In this document: positions 1-11,300 of the stretch, one piece after another
Position numbering within the stretch: the stretch's first letter is position 1
Layout of the letters: the number at the start of each line of letters is the position of its first letter
Assembly (NCBI GenBank): GCA_937974565.1
Contig: CALJWL010000028.1
Coordinates: 1 to 64,000 of the forward strand
Source: an uncultured Arenicella sp.
GTDB taxonomy: Bacteria; Pseudomonadota; Gammaproteobacteria; Arenicellales; Arenicellaceae
Reading direction: 5' to 3'
DNA: 64,000 nt
Position numbers and translations under genes: made by a program
The notes under the pieces: model-generated
Told to the model about the DNA's origin: nothing
The model's database searches: none
The model's input: the letters and a program-made list of their open reading frames with translations, nothing else

Positions 1-1037
1 AGGGCCGACACTAGCCCGTCACCGGTGGTGGTCTTATCAAGACAAATAATGTGCCCAGAGGATTCTCCACCAACAACCCAGTCGCGTTCTTTAAGTTCTT
101 GCATCACATAACGATCGCCCACTTTCGCACGCACAAATGGAATTTTTCGGTCAGCCAGTGCTTTCTCCATGCCAAAATTACTCATGAGCGTGCCAACGAC
201 TCCGCCTTTTAAACGGCCCTGTTCTTTCTGACTGTTAGCCAGGATAAAAATCAGTTGGTCACCATCAACGACTTGTCCGTTTGCGTCCACCATCAACACA
301 CGATCAGCATCACCGTCGAATGCGATTCCCACATCACACTTTTTCTCTAATACTAATTTTTGCAAGCCGGCTATGTGCGTAGACCCACAATTATTATTAA
401 TATTGAAACCGTCCGGTGTGTTGTTAATCACTTCGATATCTGCACCGAGTTCATGAAAAACAGCGGGGGCTGATTGGTATGCTGCACCGTTCGCGCAGTC
501 TAACGCGACCTTCATGCCACGAAAATCCATTCGACGAGGTATTGTGCCCTTAGAAAACTCCACATAACGACCCACCGCATCATCCATTCGGTAAGCCTTA
601 CCTAATTGCTCTGAAGGCACCACCGTCATCGGCTCAGACATAAGAGCTTCGATTTCATGTTGAACTGAGTCTGAAATTTTGGCTCCCTGTGGCGAGAAAA
701 ATTTTATTCCATTATCGGAATAATGATTGTGAGACGCACTGATCACAACGCCCGCATTAGCCCGCGCTGTTTGAGTAAGGTACGCAATTGCGGGTGTTGG
801 CAACGGGCCCAACATCACCACATCCATACCCGCAGACGATAGGCCAGCTTCCATGGATGACTCCAGCAGGTAGCCTGAAACCCTTGTGTCTTTACCCACC
901 AAAACACTGCCTTTGCCATAATGTTTTTTAATAACAGTGCCAAGAGCCCAGCCCAGATGCACTATTGTTTGGGGGGTTATGGGCTCTTTACCTACGGCTC
1001 CCCGAATACCGTCTGTGCCAAAAAATGCCTTAATCAT
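1..1037 (-). CDS. glmM: Phosphoglucosamine mutase, 3' end cut by window edge
   Basis: Converts glucosamine-6-phosphate to glucosamine-1-phosphate for UDP-GlcNAc, peptidoglycan and LPS synthesis in the cytoplasm. The translation starts [13 protein letters not shown], the usual GlmM N-terminus, and carries the phosphoserine loop VVISASHNH with the catalytic serine at residue 102, the same number as in E. coli GlmM. About 345 codons are inside the window and the usual length is about 445, so roughly the last quarter is missing. It lies downstream of folP on the same strand, the standard folP-glmM order, with a 122-bp gap. Family assignment is very secure. Confidence 0.96.
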   Translation of the reverse strand, partial: MIKAFFGTDGIRGAVGKEPITPQTIVHLGWALGTVIKKHYGKGSVLVGKDTRVSGYLLESSMEAGLSSAGMDVVMLGPLPTPAIAYLTQTARANAGVVISASHNHYSDNGIKFFSPQGAKISDSVQHEIEALMSEPMTVVPSEQLGKAYRMDDAVGRYVEFSKGTIPRRMDFRGMKVALDCANGAAYQSAPAVFHELGADIEVINNTPDGFNINNNCGSTHIAGLQKLVLEKKCDVGIAFDGDADRVLMVDANGQVVDGDQLIFILANSQKEQGRLKGGVVGTLMSNFGMEKALADRKIPFVRAKVGDRYVMQELKERDWVVGGESSGHIICLDKTTTGDGLVSA

Positions 1038-1159
1038 AAAACAACTCAGTTTTTATGTCGACTTTTATAATGATGTTCATGCTCATATTCTATCAGAGGG
1101 ACCCGTCTGTAGTACTTTCCAATCCACGGCTATTTTTAATAGGCTCAAACTTTAGAAAC

Positions 1160-1999
1160 TCAAATGTACGCGACATCGCGCACAGCCTCAGCCATGCGAA
1201 TGGCATCGTATGTGGCCCGCACATCATGCACGCGAATGATTTTTGCGCCATTAAGAACTGACTGAACGGCCAAGCCCAGACTCGCGGGTAATCGCTCATC
1301 AAGCGACCGCCCCAATTGTTCTTCAATCAGTGACTTACGAGATACGCCAATCAAGATTCGGCAGGCCGTTTCTGTCTGCATGCGCTTCACCGCTCGCAAC
1401 AAAAGTAGGTTGTGTTCAAGAGTTTTTCCAAAGCCAATACCGGGGTCAATCACAACGTCGTCACCGGAAATGCCCGCACGCTCGCAGGCTTTACGCCTTT
1501 CTAACAAAAAAGCGATCACCTCAGTCACAACATCATCATACTCCGGCGCTGTTTGCATGGTATTAGGTTGCTTTAGCATATGCATCAAGCAAACAGGAAC
1601 ATCAACGTCAGCCACGGTTTGCAATGCGCCTTCGGAACGCAAACCATTCACATCGTTGATCATTTGTGCGCCCGCATTAACAGCCGCAAGCATTACTGAG
1701 GGCTTATACGTATCAATCGATATGGGGATTTCAGTGATTTGAACTATTTTTTCAATAACAGGGATAACCCGGTCTAATTCTTGCTGAGTGGCCACCTTAT
1801 TAGCGCCAGGCCTGGTGGATTCACCACCAACATCAAGAATGTCGGCCCCTTCTTCGACCAATTTTTCGCTGTGACGAACAGCCGCATCCACTGAATTAAA
1901 TTGACCACCATCGGAAAATGAGTCAGGGGTGAGGTTAATAATGCCCATTATTAATGCCTGTTTACGGCCTAGTAATGAGCGCACCTTATTCTCTGGCAT
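1160..1999 (-). CDS. folP: Dihydropteroate synthase
   Basis: Condenses p-aminobenzoate with dihydropterin pyrophosphate in folate synthesis; the sulfonamide target. The 279-residue product is close to the E. coli length. It shows the two family signatures: MGIINLTPDSFSDGG near residue 18 and DVGGESTRPG near residue 56. A third conserved segment, VIDPGIGFGKT, lies mid-protein, and the SRKS loop and the C-terminal RVHDV motif are present. It starts at ATG 1999, 57 bp after ftsH ends, and is probably co-transcribed with ftsH and glmM. Nothing unusual was seen. Confidence 0.97.
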   Translation of the reverse strand: MPENKVRSLLGRKQALIMGIINLTPDSFSDGGQFNSVDAAVRHSEKLVEEGADILDVGGESTRPGANKVATQQELDRVIPVIEKIVQITEIPISIDTYKPSVMLAAVNAGAQMINDVNGLRSEGALQTVADVDVPVCLMHMLKQPNTMQTAPEYDDVVTEVIAFLLERRKACERAGISGDDVVIDPGIGFGKTLEHNLLLLRAVKRMQTETACRILIGVSRKSLIEEQLGRSLDERLPASLGLAVQSVLNGAKIIRVHDVRATYDAIRMAEAVRDVAYI

Positions 2000-2056
2000 A
2001 CGACTAGAGAATCAATTGTTTGTAAATTCAATCAACACGGTAGAGTTATATGAAAA

Positions 2057-3955
2057 TCAAGACTCGCTGGCTGGCTTATCCAATTGAGGCTTCACTTCAG
2101 GCGTATCTTCACCGTCATCCCCAGAGTCTTTCTCTTTTGGGGTTGGCAAATCAGAAGGCGCTCGAGGGGGGCGGCCTTCCATAATATCGGCTATTTGATT
2201 TGAATCGATGGTCTCCCAGTCAATTAAACACTTTGTCATTAATTCAACTTTGCCACGGTTGTCTTCGAGTATCTGGCGAGCGCGATCGTATTGCTCTTTT
2301 AATATACGTGATTGTTCCGCATCAACGGCTTGAGCGGTCTGGTTGCTCATTTTTTTGCGTATACCAGACATCATCTCTTTCTCAGTGTCCGCATACACTC
2401 TAGGGCCGAGTTCATCACTCATTCCCCAACGCGCCACCATGTTATAGGCCATGTCGGTAGCAACTTCAAAATCGTTAGAGGCTCCTGTGGTCATTTGCTT
2501 CATGAATATCTCTTCGGCAATACGCCCGCCCATTAACACAGCGATGCGTGCCAGCAAATATTCGCGGTCATGGCTGTATTTATCTTCCTGTGGCAATTGC
2601 ATGGTGACACCCAGGGCGCGGCCCCGAGGAATAATAGTGACTTTATGCACAGGGTCGGCATTGTCTTTTAGCACTTCAGCCACAATGGCGTGGCCCGACT
2701 CATGATAAGCGGTATTGAGACGTTCTTCTTCAGGCATCACGATTGAGCGACGTTCAACCCCCATCATTACTTTGTCTTTAGCCAACTCAAAATCGTCCAT
2801 TTCAATCAGCTTTTTATTGGCCCTGGCCGCGAATAAAGCCGCTTCATTCACTAAATTGGCTAAGTCAGCACCAGAGAAACCGGGCGTGCCACGCGCAATG
2901 ATGGCTGCATCAACCGTACGGCCAATGGGTGTCTTACGCATATGCACCTTCAAAATTTGCTCTCGACCTCGAATATCTGGCAACGGCACATTCACCTGCC
3001 GATCAAAGCGACCGGGACGCATTAACGCCGAATCAAGTACGTCAGGGCGGTTTGTGGCCGCGACAACAATGATGCCTTCTCCGCCCTCGAAACCATCCAT
3101 TTCGACCAATAATTGATTCAGTGTTTGTTCACGTTCGTCGTTACCGCCACCAATACCAGCACCGCGTTGACGCCCAACGGCATCAATTTCATCGATAAAA
3201 ATGATGCAGGGCGCGTTCTTTTTAGCTTGCTCAAACATGTCACGTACACGCGAGGCACCGACACCAACAAACATTTCGACAAAATCTGAACCTGATATGG
3301 AGAAAAACGGAACCTGCGCTTCACCGGCAATGGCTTTAGCTAATAAAGTTTTACCCGTGCCAGGGCTGCCAGTCATCAACACACCACTGGGCATTCTTCC
3401 ACCCAATTTCTGAAATTTGGATGGGTCACGTAAGAATTCAACAATTTCTTGTACTTCTTCTTTAGACTCTTCAACACCGGCAACATCATCAAACGTCACT
3501 CGGTTATTTTCTTGATTTAATAGACGCGCCTTACTTTTGCCAAAACTCATGGCACCTTTACCGCCGCCGCCTTGCATCTGGCGCATGAGATAAACCCACA
3601 CACCGATGAAAAGCAATATAGGCAATGTGTTGACCAGAATCGCCTGCCATAGCGAACGCCCTTCAGGGGCTTTAACTTCGAAAGCAACGTTTCGTTTAAG
3701 CAACGTATCGATAAGCTGATCATCATACGGCATGACGGTATAAAACACTTTACCAGAGCTGTCTTCACCAGTGATTCGTCGTTCCCCTTCATCCAACACC
3801 ACCCGGCTAACCGAGTTCGACGTCACTTTATTCATAAATTCCGAGTAAGAAATTTCGGCAGGCGCACTAATGCCACTGCTGCTTCTATCGGCCATAAACG
3901 AACCGACCATTAGAAGCACGATGCCGATGATGACGTAATTGGTGATTTTATTCAC
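2057..3955 (-). CDS. ftsH: ATP-dependent zinc metalloprotease FtsH
   Basis: Membrane-anchored AAA protease that degrades misfolded membrane proteins and regulators such as LpxC. The 632-residue product starts at GTG 3955. It has two N-terminal membrane segments (about residues 5-22 and 104-124) around a periplasmic domain. The AAA module has Walker A GSPGTGKT at about 196-203, Walker [12 protein letters not shown] near 251-261 and the second region of homology up to GRFDRQ. The zinc site HESGH is at about 418-422. Walker A reads GSPG where most FtsH proteins read GPPG; the catalytic GKT is intact. The last 40 residues are acidic and low-complexity. The neighbours rlmE and folP are the usual ones. 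Confidence 0.98.
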   Translation of the reverse strand: MNKITNYVIIGIVLLMVGSFMADRSSSGISAPAEISYSEFMNKVTSNSVSRVVLDEGERRITGEDSSGKVFYTVMPYDDQLIDTLLKRNVAFEVKAPEGRSLWQAILVNTLPILLFIGVWVYLMRQMQGGGGKGAMSFGKSKARLLNQENNRVTFDDVAGVEESKEEVQEIVEFLRDPSKFQKLGGRMPSGVLMTGSPGTGKTLLAKAIAGEAQVPFFSISGSDFVEMFVGVGASRVRDMFEQAKKNAPCIIFIDEIDAVGRQRGAGIGGGNDEREQTLNQLLVEMDGFEGGEGIIVVAATNRPDVLDSALMRPGRFDRQVNVPLPDIRGREQILKVHMRKTPIGRTVDAAIIARGTPGFSGADLANLVNEAALFAARANKKLIEMDDFELAKDKVMMGVERRSIVMPEEERLNTAYHESGHAIVAEVLKDNADPVHKVTIIPRGRALGVTMQLPQEDKYSHDREYLLARIAVLMGGRIAEEIFMKQMTTGASNDFEVATDMAYNMVARWGMSDELGPRVYADTEKEMMSGIRKKMSNQTAQAVDAEQSRILKEQYDRARQILEDNRGKVELMTKCLIDWETIDSNQIADIMEGRPPRAPSDLPTPKEKDSGDDGEDTPEVKPQLDKPASES

Positions 3956-4163
3956 GGTGATACCTAACCTTAATTATTACTGCTAATTATTGCGACCTAA
4001 TGCCTAACTCAAAGAGCGTATAGGTTTATACCCCAGCTTCATTTTTCCTAACAATGTTTCTTATAAGTAGTAAAAGAAGCCTGATTTTAAACCTGTGAAC
4101 CTAAGTGTATCAGGGCTTATGCGAGCATTGTGTGCGTAATACACTTTTTATTAGTTCAAATTA

Positions 4164-4790
4164 TTATTTAACTAAACGGCTTTTGGCCAAAAAATAAAAT
4201 TCTCGGCTCTTAGGCCTTGATGCTGCTGGTTTGCGCACAACACCGCTTTTGTATTGTTTTTTTACTTCACGACGAAAGTAGTGGGCTGCCGAGCCTTCAA
4301 ACAGCTTCACTAACAGGTGGCTATTCGGTTTCAAGCGCTGTTCACAAAAATAAAGAACAGAGTCAAGTAAACCTTCATACAACGCCTCATCTGAACTTCT
4401 AACCCCTGTAATGTTGGGGGCCATATCTGAGATTACAAGGTCTATCTTTCGATCTTGCAAAATTGCATCAATTTGATTCAGCACGGACTCATCTTGAAAA
4501 TCGCCTTTCACAAAATGAACGTGTTCAAGGTAATCCATTTCCAGCAAATCAATTGCAATAACGGTGACTTTGGAACCAAATTTTCGGCTGATATATTGAG
4601 ACCAACCACCGGGGGCAGAACCAAGATCAACCACCACCATGCCGGGTTTTACCAGTTTGTCTGTTTCATCTATCTCTTGGAATTTATAGACCGCGCGCGA
4701 ACGATAACCCTGACTCACGGCCTTTTTAACCCATGGATCATTCATATGTCGGCGGGCCCACTCGCCTGTTTTGTTGCCTTTTCGTGCCAT
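4164..4790 (-). CDS. rlmE: 23S rRNA 2'-O-ribose methyltransferase (U2552)
   Basis: Methylates U2552 of 23S rRNA in a late step of 50S maturation (RlmE, also called FtsJ or RrmJ). The 208-residue product matches the usual length. The SAM-binding motif VVDLGSAPGGWSQY lies near residues 53-66, and the K-D-K-E catalytic set is represented by the basic N-terminus, VISDMAPN, LLVKLFEG and the closing SRPKSREFYF segment. It is divergent from yhbY and precedes ftsH by about 208 bp that hold no gene. Start ATG 4790 gives the standard MARKG beginning. Confidence 0.97.
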   Translation of the reverse strand: MARKGNKTGEWARRHMNDPWVKKAVSQGYRSRAVYKFQEIDETDKLVKPGMVVVDLGSAPGGWSQYISRKFGSKVTVIAIDLLEMDYLEHVHFVKGDFQDESVLNQIDAILQDRKIDLVISDMAPNITGVRSSDEALYEGLLDSVLYFCEQRLKPNSHLLVKLFEGSAAHYFRREVKKQYKSGVVRKPAASRPKSREFYFLAKSRLVK

Positions 4791-4910
4791 TTCGTCTCAA
4801 ATAAAGGTGTATTTATTACAAAAATGAGTAGAATTACGCGCCTAAAACTCGCCTACTGGCTGAGGGCTGTAATGCTTATTATTGGTAACGGCCCGCAATT
4901 ATCTCATTAA

Positions 4911-5207
4911 ATGACACTGACTGGAAAACAAAAGAATTATCTACGTGGGGTTGCCCATAACTTAAACCCAATTGTCACTATTGGTGGCAAAGGTTTAACG
5001 AAAGCCGTAATGAACGAAGTTGAACTGGCCTTAGACCTACATGAGCTGGTGAAAATCAAACTTCCAAGCAATAGCAAAGCCGAAAAAGTGGCTTTGCTGG
5101 CTCAAGTAACAGGACAGTCTGGCAGCGAGCCGGTTCAAATAATTGGCCGTGTTGGCGTGGTGTACAGGGCAAACAAAAACCCAAAAATTGTTTTACCTAC
5201 TATCTAA
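4911..5207 (+). CDS. yhbY: YhbY-type CRM-domain RNA-binding protein
   Basis: A 98-residue single CRM domain protein linked in E. coli to assembly of the 50S ribosomal subunit. The conserved loop IGGKGLTKAVMNEVELAL and the preceding LTGKQKNYLRGVAHNLNP are plain. It is divergent from rlmE across a 120-bp spacer that must hold both promoters, the conserved arrangement in gammaproteobacteria. The gene runs toward the accessory locus on the opposite strand, and the 188-bp convergent gap holds a hairpin at 5285-5317. Confidence 0.95.
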   Translation: MTLTGKQKNYLRGVAHNLNPIVTIGGKGLTKAVMNEVELALDLHELVKIKLPSNSKAEKVALLAQVTGQSGSEPVQIIGRVGVVYRANKNPKIVLPTI

Positions 5208-5284
5208 ATTAAAGTTCGTGTTAAGGTTTGAACTAACTTCCATACAATAAAAAGGGTTGGCAACCTCTTTCTTAACATTGCCAT

Positions 5285-5317
5285 CGTTGATCTCTGGCTA
5301 GTAGCCTTAGATCAACG
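5285..5317. repeat. Nested hairpin between convergent genes
   Basis: Two perfect 9-base arms (CGTTGATCT and AGATCAACG) enclose 15 bases that themselves hold a 4-bp stem (GGCT/AGCC). The element lies between the 3' ends of yhbY (plus) and the polyproline-protein gene (minus). There is no following run of T on either strand, so it is not a standard intrinsic terminator. It may still separate the two converging transcripts. Confidence 0.45.
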
Positions 5318-5395
5318 ACTAACGCATCAACTCCATTAGGTCTAGCAGAGTAATAAACTCAGTCACGCTCAGGCACCATTAAGTCAAGGCACCAT

Positions 5396-5935
<540 letters not shown>

Positions 5936-6077
5936 ACATTTATTACGATTAGAGGCTCGGCCTTTTCTTTGCTTTTCTTTGTTCTTTTGTGCTGTCACGG
6001 TAACGTACTCCATGCCTGATCGTAAATCAGACAGATGATGGTTTTGATGATGGCTCGTTGTGATTCCATTGCCCAGC

Positions 6078-8303
6078 CTAGTTAATCAACAACTCAGGGA
6101 AACCTAATACGGTCCACCCCAAAATCACGTCCAGATCACTAGGGTTGTCTTGCGCGTAGTCTTGCTTTGCCTTAGTGACTGCGTCACCTAACCTCTCGCC
6201 ATTGGCAAGTCGCTCGAACACCCGTCGGGCAAGTTGGCGTTCGGCATTAGAGCTGGTTAGTGTGCTGGCCCCCATAACAGCCACCGCTCCTCGGTTCCCC
6301 TCCATCATAAAACGGTGCCCCATGCTGTCTTCATTAGGGCTGACGTAGTAGGCATTCCAACACCCCCATTGGGTCACGATGGTGGGTTTTCCTTGATTAT
6401 TTAAATTCGCAGCGTCAGGCCCGGTAAATAGCCCGTTAAAACTCCATTGATTGGTGCTGCTGTGACCAAAAAAAGCAGTCAATGTGGTGCCTTGATTTAT
6501 CTGATCACGCACCATTTGGCGCGCTGCGCTGTTGCCCAGCTCATCAACGTACGCTTTGTGTATTTGGAAGTTTTTCAGATAATCGGCTTCAATTTCATCA
6601 GCATCATCGTCAAAGTCGTATTGTTGTACTTGGTCATAGCCATCAGCGACCAGCAATGCGGTGCCAGCGTAATCGCGATTAATATAGTCGTTGCGCTTGG
6701 CTAACAACGTTTCTAATTGACTCGTTGTGCGTACAGGCAAGCGAGCTATCGGCAAATCAGGCACGTTGTCGTCATCAAGGTCCACGTATTTAGCATCCGC
6801 CGGTGCGAAAGTAATATTATTACCCGTTGCCGCGTAAATACTTGGGATGAAACTGGTAGCATCTTGATTCTCAAATTGACGGTAGTCGTACACGTCACCA
6901 CCCACTAATAACACATAATCGGTGCCTCGATTAGCATGCGCGTACTGGATATACTTGCGTATCGCTTGTGGGTCAAATAGGTGATGTCCAAACTGGGCGT
7001 AAATGCTTTCCACATCCACAATCGCGACACTGCCCATCTCACTTTGCAGCTCGGTGGCTAAGGCTTCCAGTGCATTATTGCCATTGAGGCCAATAAAGTC
7101 GGGGTGGCTAATGATTAAATACTTAGCGTTGCCACTGGTAATATCACCCTCTAAGGGTAAGGGCGAGGGTTCGGCTGAGTACAAAGCGTCACTGGCAGCA
7201 ACGTAATACTTGGCAAGTTGGCCAGTGCCGCCTAGCTCCACGCGGCAAGTGTTGCGACGGCAACGACTGCGGACGTTAGTAATCTCGGTTACGCCATTGG
7301 CGTCTTCTCGCATGACCACAACATCTAAGGCTTCAACGCCGTTTTGCTTGGCATTGGGTGTAAAGCCTTGCACTCGAAATTGCTGTTTCCTTGACTCGAA
7401 GTTAAGTACGTTACCTTTGGCCATAAAGCGCCGTGGATAGATCATCTCTACCTTGTTTACATTCACGGCATCAAACGCAAAACCGGTGTCCATTGGCAAC
7501 GTAATTTTGACCTGATTGGCGCCGGTAACAGCACCAGAAAGAGGTGCGCTTAACTGTTTGGCTTGCAAACCGTCAAATTTGCCAGAGACCAACTCCTGAC
7601 CATTTAACGCCACTTTCACATGATGATCATCGCCAGAACCAGGCAGGTCGGTCGCCCCCCAAACATCCACATTCATCTTGGCACCGGTAAGTCCATCGTT
7701 ACCGCCTGGAGCCACTTCATCCAACGTAATAGTAATGGTCTCACTCATTGTCTGCCCCACCGCCACCATACGCTTGGCGTACCACGGGTCGTTCACGTCC
7801 GGTGACGTGAATGAATAATTGGCTTGTGGCGCAAACGACTCAAACGCCAAATAGCTATTAGCAAATGGGATGCGTGGACTGATGGTCGACGCTTCTTCAT
7901 TTATCTTAAATTGCGTTGCAAGTTGCCCTGAACCGAGACTTAACGTGTAAACGTTCGTATCGGTATACAACGTATCTACCTGAGTGGCGATAAAGCGGAT
8001 GGACGAACCAGCACCAAACACTGGGCCACCGATCACTTGTATCGGAACCGCATGGCCTTGACTTGCCAGTGAAAGCTCGCTGGTGTCGATGCCCGCCAAA
8101 TCACTGCCATTATTACGCAGCGACTCATAGCTCACTTCGTGAATGCCTGCGTATGTGGTTTTTAAATTGATCAGAGCATTGGCTGAAAGAGCCATAGAAC
8201 TAAACGTCAAAGTACTAAACGTCAAAGTACTAAAAGCCAAAGCGTTGAGTGCTGATGAGTCTCTGTAAGACATCAGCGAAAAGAGCGACTGAAATGTGTT
8301 CAT
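6078..8303 (-). CDS. C25 (gingipain-like) cysteine peptidase, secreted
   Basis: A 741-residue exported protein. The C-terminal half, roughly from YLIISHPDF onward, has the C25 caspase-like fold: VLLVGGDVYDYR, the His motif FFGHSS (His about 614) and the Cys motif TQWGCWN (Cys about 648). The 34-residue spacing fits the gingipain His/Cys pair. It ends GWTVLGFPELLIN, the position where related peptidases often have a GDP.L ending. The N-terminal half is beta-rich, with a predicted signal peptide around residues 20-43 that contains a short repeat. Its ATG overlaps the stop of the giant repeat protein by 4 bp (8300-8303), so translation is probably coupled. Processing or anchoring of the neighbouring surface protein is an inference. 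Confidence 0.88.
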   Translation of the reverse strand: MNTFQSLFSLMSYRDSSALNALAFSTLTFSTLTFSSMALSANALINLKTTYAGIHEVSYESLRNNGSDLAGIDTSELSLASQGHAVPIQVIGGPVFGAGSSIRFIATQVDTLYTDTNVYTLSLGSGQLATQFKINEEASTISPRIPFANSYLAFESFAPQANYSFTSPDVNDPWYAKRMVAVGQTMSETITITLDEVAPGGNDGLTGAKMNVDVWGATDLPGSGDDHHVKVALNGQELVSGKFDGLQAKQLSAPLSGAVTGANQVKITLPMDTGFAFDAVNVNKVEMIYPRRFMAKGNVLNFESRKQQFRVQGFTPNAKQNGVEALDVVVMREDANGVTEITNVRSRCRRNTCRVELGGTGQLAKYYVAASDALYSAEPSPLPLEGDITSGNAKYLIISHPDFIGLNGNNALEALATELQSEMGSVAIVDVESIYAQFGHHLFDPQAIRKYIQYAHANRGTDYVLLVGGDVYDYRQFENQDATSFIPSIYAATGNNITFAPADAKYVDLDDDNVPDLPIARLPVRTTSQLETLLAKRNDYINRDYAGTALLVADGYDQVQQYDFDDDADEIEADYLKNFQIHKAYVDELGNSAARQMVRDQINQGTTLTAFFGHSSTNQWSFNGLFTGPDAANLNNQGKPTIVTQWGCWNAYYVSPNEDSMGHRFMMEGNRGAVAVMGASTLTSSNAERQLARRVFERLANGERLGDAVTKAKQDYAQDNPSDLDVILGWTVLGFPELLIN
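8200..8244. repeat. 15-bp tandem repeat in the C25 signal peptide
   Basis: Two perfect copies of CTAAACGTCAAAGTA (8200-8214, 8215-8229) and one diverged copy (8230-8244). On the coding strand each unit adds about five residues (TLTFS) to the hydrophobic core of the signal peptide. Copy-number change would lengthen or shorten the core in frame. Confidence 0.85.
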
Positions 8304-11300
8304 GCGGCTTCCTCCGTTAAATCGTTAACCTGAGTAGGTGCTAACGGCTCACCATTATTGGGCACCGAAGACTGACGCAGCGCACGCTGTATCAATTCCC
8401 GAATACGTCGATCTTGTTGCTGTTCTTTTAACCGCTTACGTTTCACTTTTTTGGTCTCACGTTCAGCGCGTTCGGCCCCCCAATCAATGCTGTGACGCTC
8501 AGACATTACACCGTAAGGTTGGCCTAAAACAAACGGCCCGTGCAGAGTCTCTTTACCTTGAAAATCAATATCACTTAACGCGAATACTGTGGCATCGCTT
8601 GGTGCCGTAAAAATGTACGATTGCGCGTGTACCGAGTCACCTTGGCCGATGATTAGCTGGTCGTTCAAGCGTTCCCAATCGCCCTCAATCAAGGCGTAGA
8701 GATAGAAACCTAAGTTTGCAACTTCCGTCTGCGTCTGCCATTTAAAAGCCACCGTATCACCTTGTTCCTGCGCTAAGAACGCCCCTAACGATATAGGATT
8801 AGTGACAACCGGCTCATAACCAAAATCACTGGTGCCGTCTGTCACTGGGTCGGGATTAGCGCCCACTGAATCAAGATCCACAACGTAGCCAGTGTCGTCT
8901 TTACTGGTGTTGTCACGGTTATCAGTTAAGCCGTTCGGTGAATCTGTGTGTTCAAAACCGCTCAGAACATTATCGTCGTCGGTTACCACTACAGTGTAAA
9001 TACCATCAGGCAAATTCGTAAATTCAAAATTACCATTGATATCGGTGTCTGTGGTTTGAATCACATTACCGTCTTGATCTCGCAACTCTATGGTCACACC
9101 CTCAAAACGACCAGCTTCCACCAACATACCATCACCATTGGTATCAGGCCAAACGGTTCCTCTGATCGTGTTGTTGTCATTACTGGAGTAGCCAAAATCC
9201 TGATCCACATTAGAAGGCTCCGTTGGCGTCAACGTAACAGTACTAACCGAATCACCGACATTGGGACTGTCTGGGTCAACTGAGTTTTCCCAACCACTTC
9301 CACCGTTAGGCAGACTGTCGGTTAAGACCACCACACGGTAGTCTGTGCCGGCATCTATGCCTGTGTTTGACGTGCCCAAACCAGTGAATAGATAGTTACC
9401 GTTTTCATCGGTGGTTTCGCTGGCAATCAACACATCATCGGTGTTACCAATAATGCCATCAGGCCCTGGACCAAATAGTTGCACGACCACGCCTTCAATT
9501 CCTTCACCTGGCTCTGGCAAGCCTGAATTATTTGCATCAAAGAATATCGTATCACCAATCGAACCGTCACCGTCGGTGTTAGAAGGTTCAACGTAACCAA
9601 AATCTTGCTCGTCATTCACCGCTGGCGTTGCTATACCCACACCTAAATCGTCCACAAATGAGAGATTAGGTGTGATTGGCGTAAACGTGCCTGGAGCGGC
9701 CGGGTCATCGCTGTCGACGGTTTGCTCCAAACCGCTCAACACGTTACTTTGATCTGTAACTAACACAAAGTAATCACCATCAGGTAAGCCGGTAAATTCA
9801 TAACGGCCAGTTGGGTCGGTAATCGTGGTTCCAATCACTGGATCGTCCACAGGATTATAAACACCATCCCCGTTATCTCGAATTAAGCTCACAGTCACAC
9901 TGGGGATTGGGCCTTCAGCATTGTCACTTCCATCGCCAACCCCTTGCGGCCCATTTCCGTCTTCGTCATTGTCTCGCCACACAGTACCGCTGATTGAGTT
10001 GTTAACCGAATCGTTAGGTACATAACCAAAATCCGCATCCAAGTTCACCGGATCGTCAGTGGTGAGTAAGACATAAGTTACACCATCGGCTGCGCTAGGT
10101 TCACTATTGCCATCACGCACGTCGGGGTCACCCAAACCACTTTCTGAAAGCATATACTCCGGCGGAATGCCCGATTGCACGGTCACAATGTAAGTTTCAT
10201 TGAGGGGCAAATCAGTGAATAAGTACTTGCCATTTTCATCCGTGGTCGTGGTAATGGCTACGCCTGAACCTGCCCCCAAATCGACACTCGGCGCTGGTTG
10301 AATGCTAATAGTGATGTTCGGCAGACCTGTTTCGCCAGGGTCTTGCAAACCATTGTCGTTAGAGTCCACCCAAATTGTATCACCCAAGGACCCAGCCGGT
10401 GGCACGTAACCGAAATCCGCCGTCAAATGTTCCTCACCAGGGCTAAGCACGATTGGCGCTGAAGTGTGATCTAAACGCCCCACAGAACCCGGTGTTAGGC
10501 CTTCATCGTAGGTTTGCACAAATCCCGTTGGCACTGTGACGGAATCCACTTGCGTGATATAGACCCTGCCAGGAGTTAGTCTTGGAAACAGGTATTCACC
10601 GTTAGGTCCCGTGATTGCAGAGACCACAGGTATGGTCAATTCAACACCGTCAATAATGCCATTACCATTGGTGTCTTCTAACAAGTTAACCGTGACGCCG
10701 GCAATACCATCTTCATTAGCGTCTTGTATACCATCCATATCGAAATCCAACCACACGTAGTTGCCGATACTGCCGCCCTCGGCGAAACCGAAGTCGTTGG
10801 TGTCATCCACACTGCCCATGGGTGGGAAAGCAAACTCGCCATTAACACCGTCGTCACCACCTTGGTCCGTATCATCTTGATCCGACGTACCGCCACCCAC
10901 GGTTGTGGAGTCGGTATTCTGTGGATTGATATCAAAGGTGTATATTGGGATCAAATGCTCTGGTGTTGTTGCCACATTCAACGCAACCGTATGCGATGGT
11001 TCATCGCCACCGTTACCGTAAGTGATCGTCGCGATGCCATCAAAATCTTCGTCCAAATTCAAGTTATCAAAGCGATACACTCCGCCAAATTCGGTGGTAT
11101 CCACCAACTCAATTGTGCTGCCATCGGGGTATTCAATGGTGAACTCAACCATCACATTGTCAATGCCAGGTTCTGTGTCTGGGTCATATAAACCGTTGCC
11201 ATTTAGGTCTTCCCACAACACATCACCCACCGAACCAGGCTCTACGTAGTAGCCGAAATCTGCGGTGAGGTTGTCACCAAGAGTGGCATCCACCGTATAG

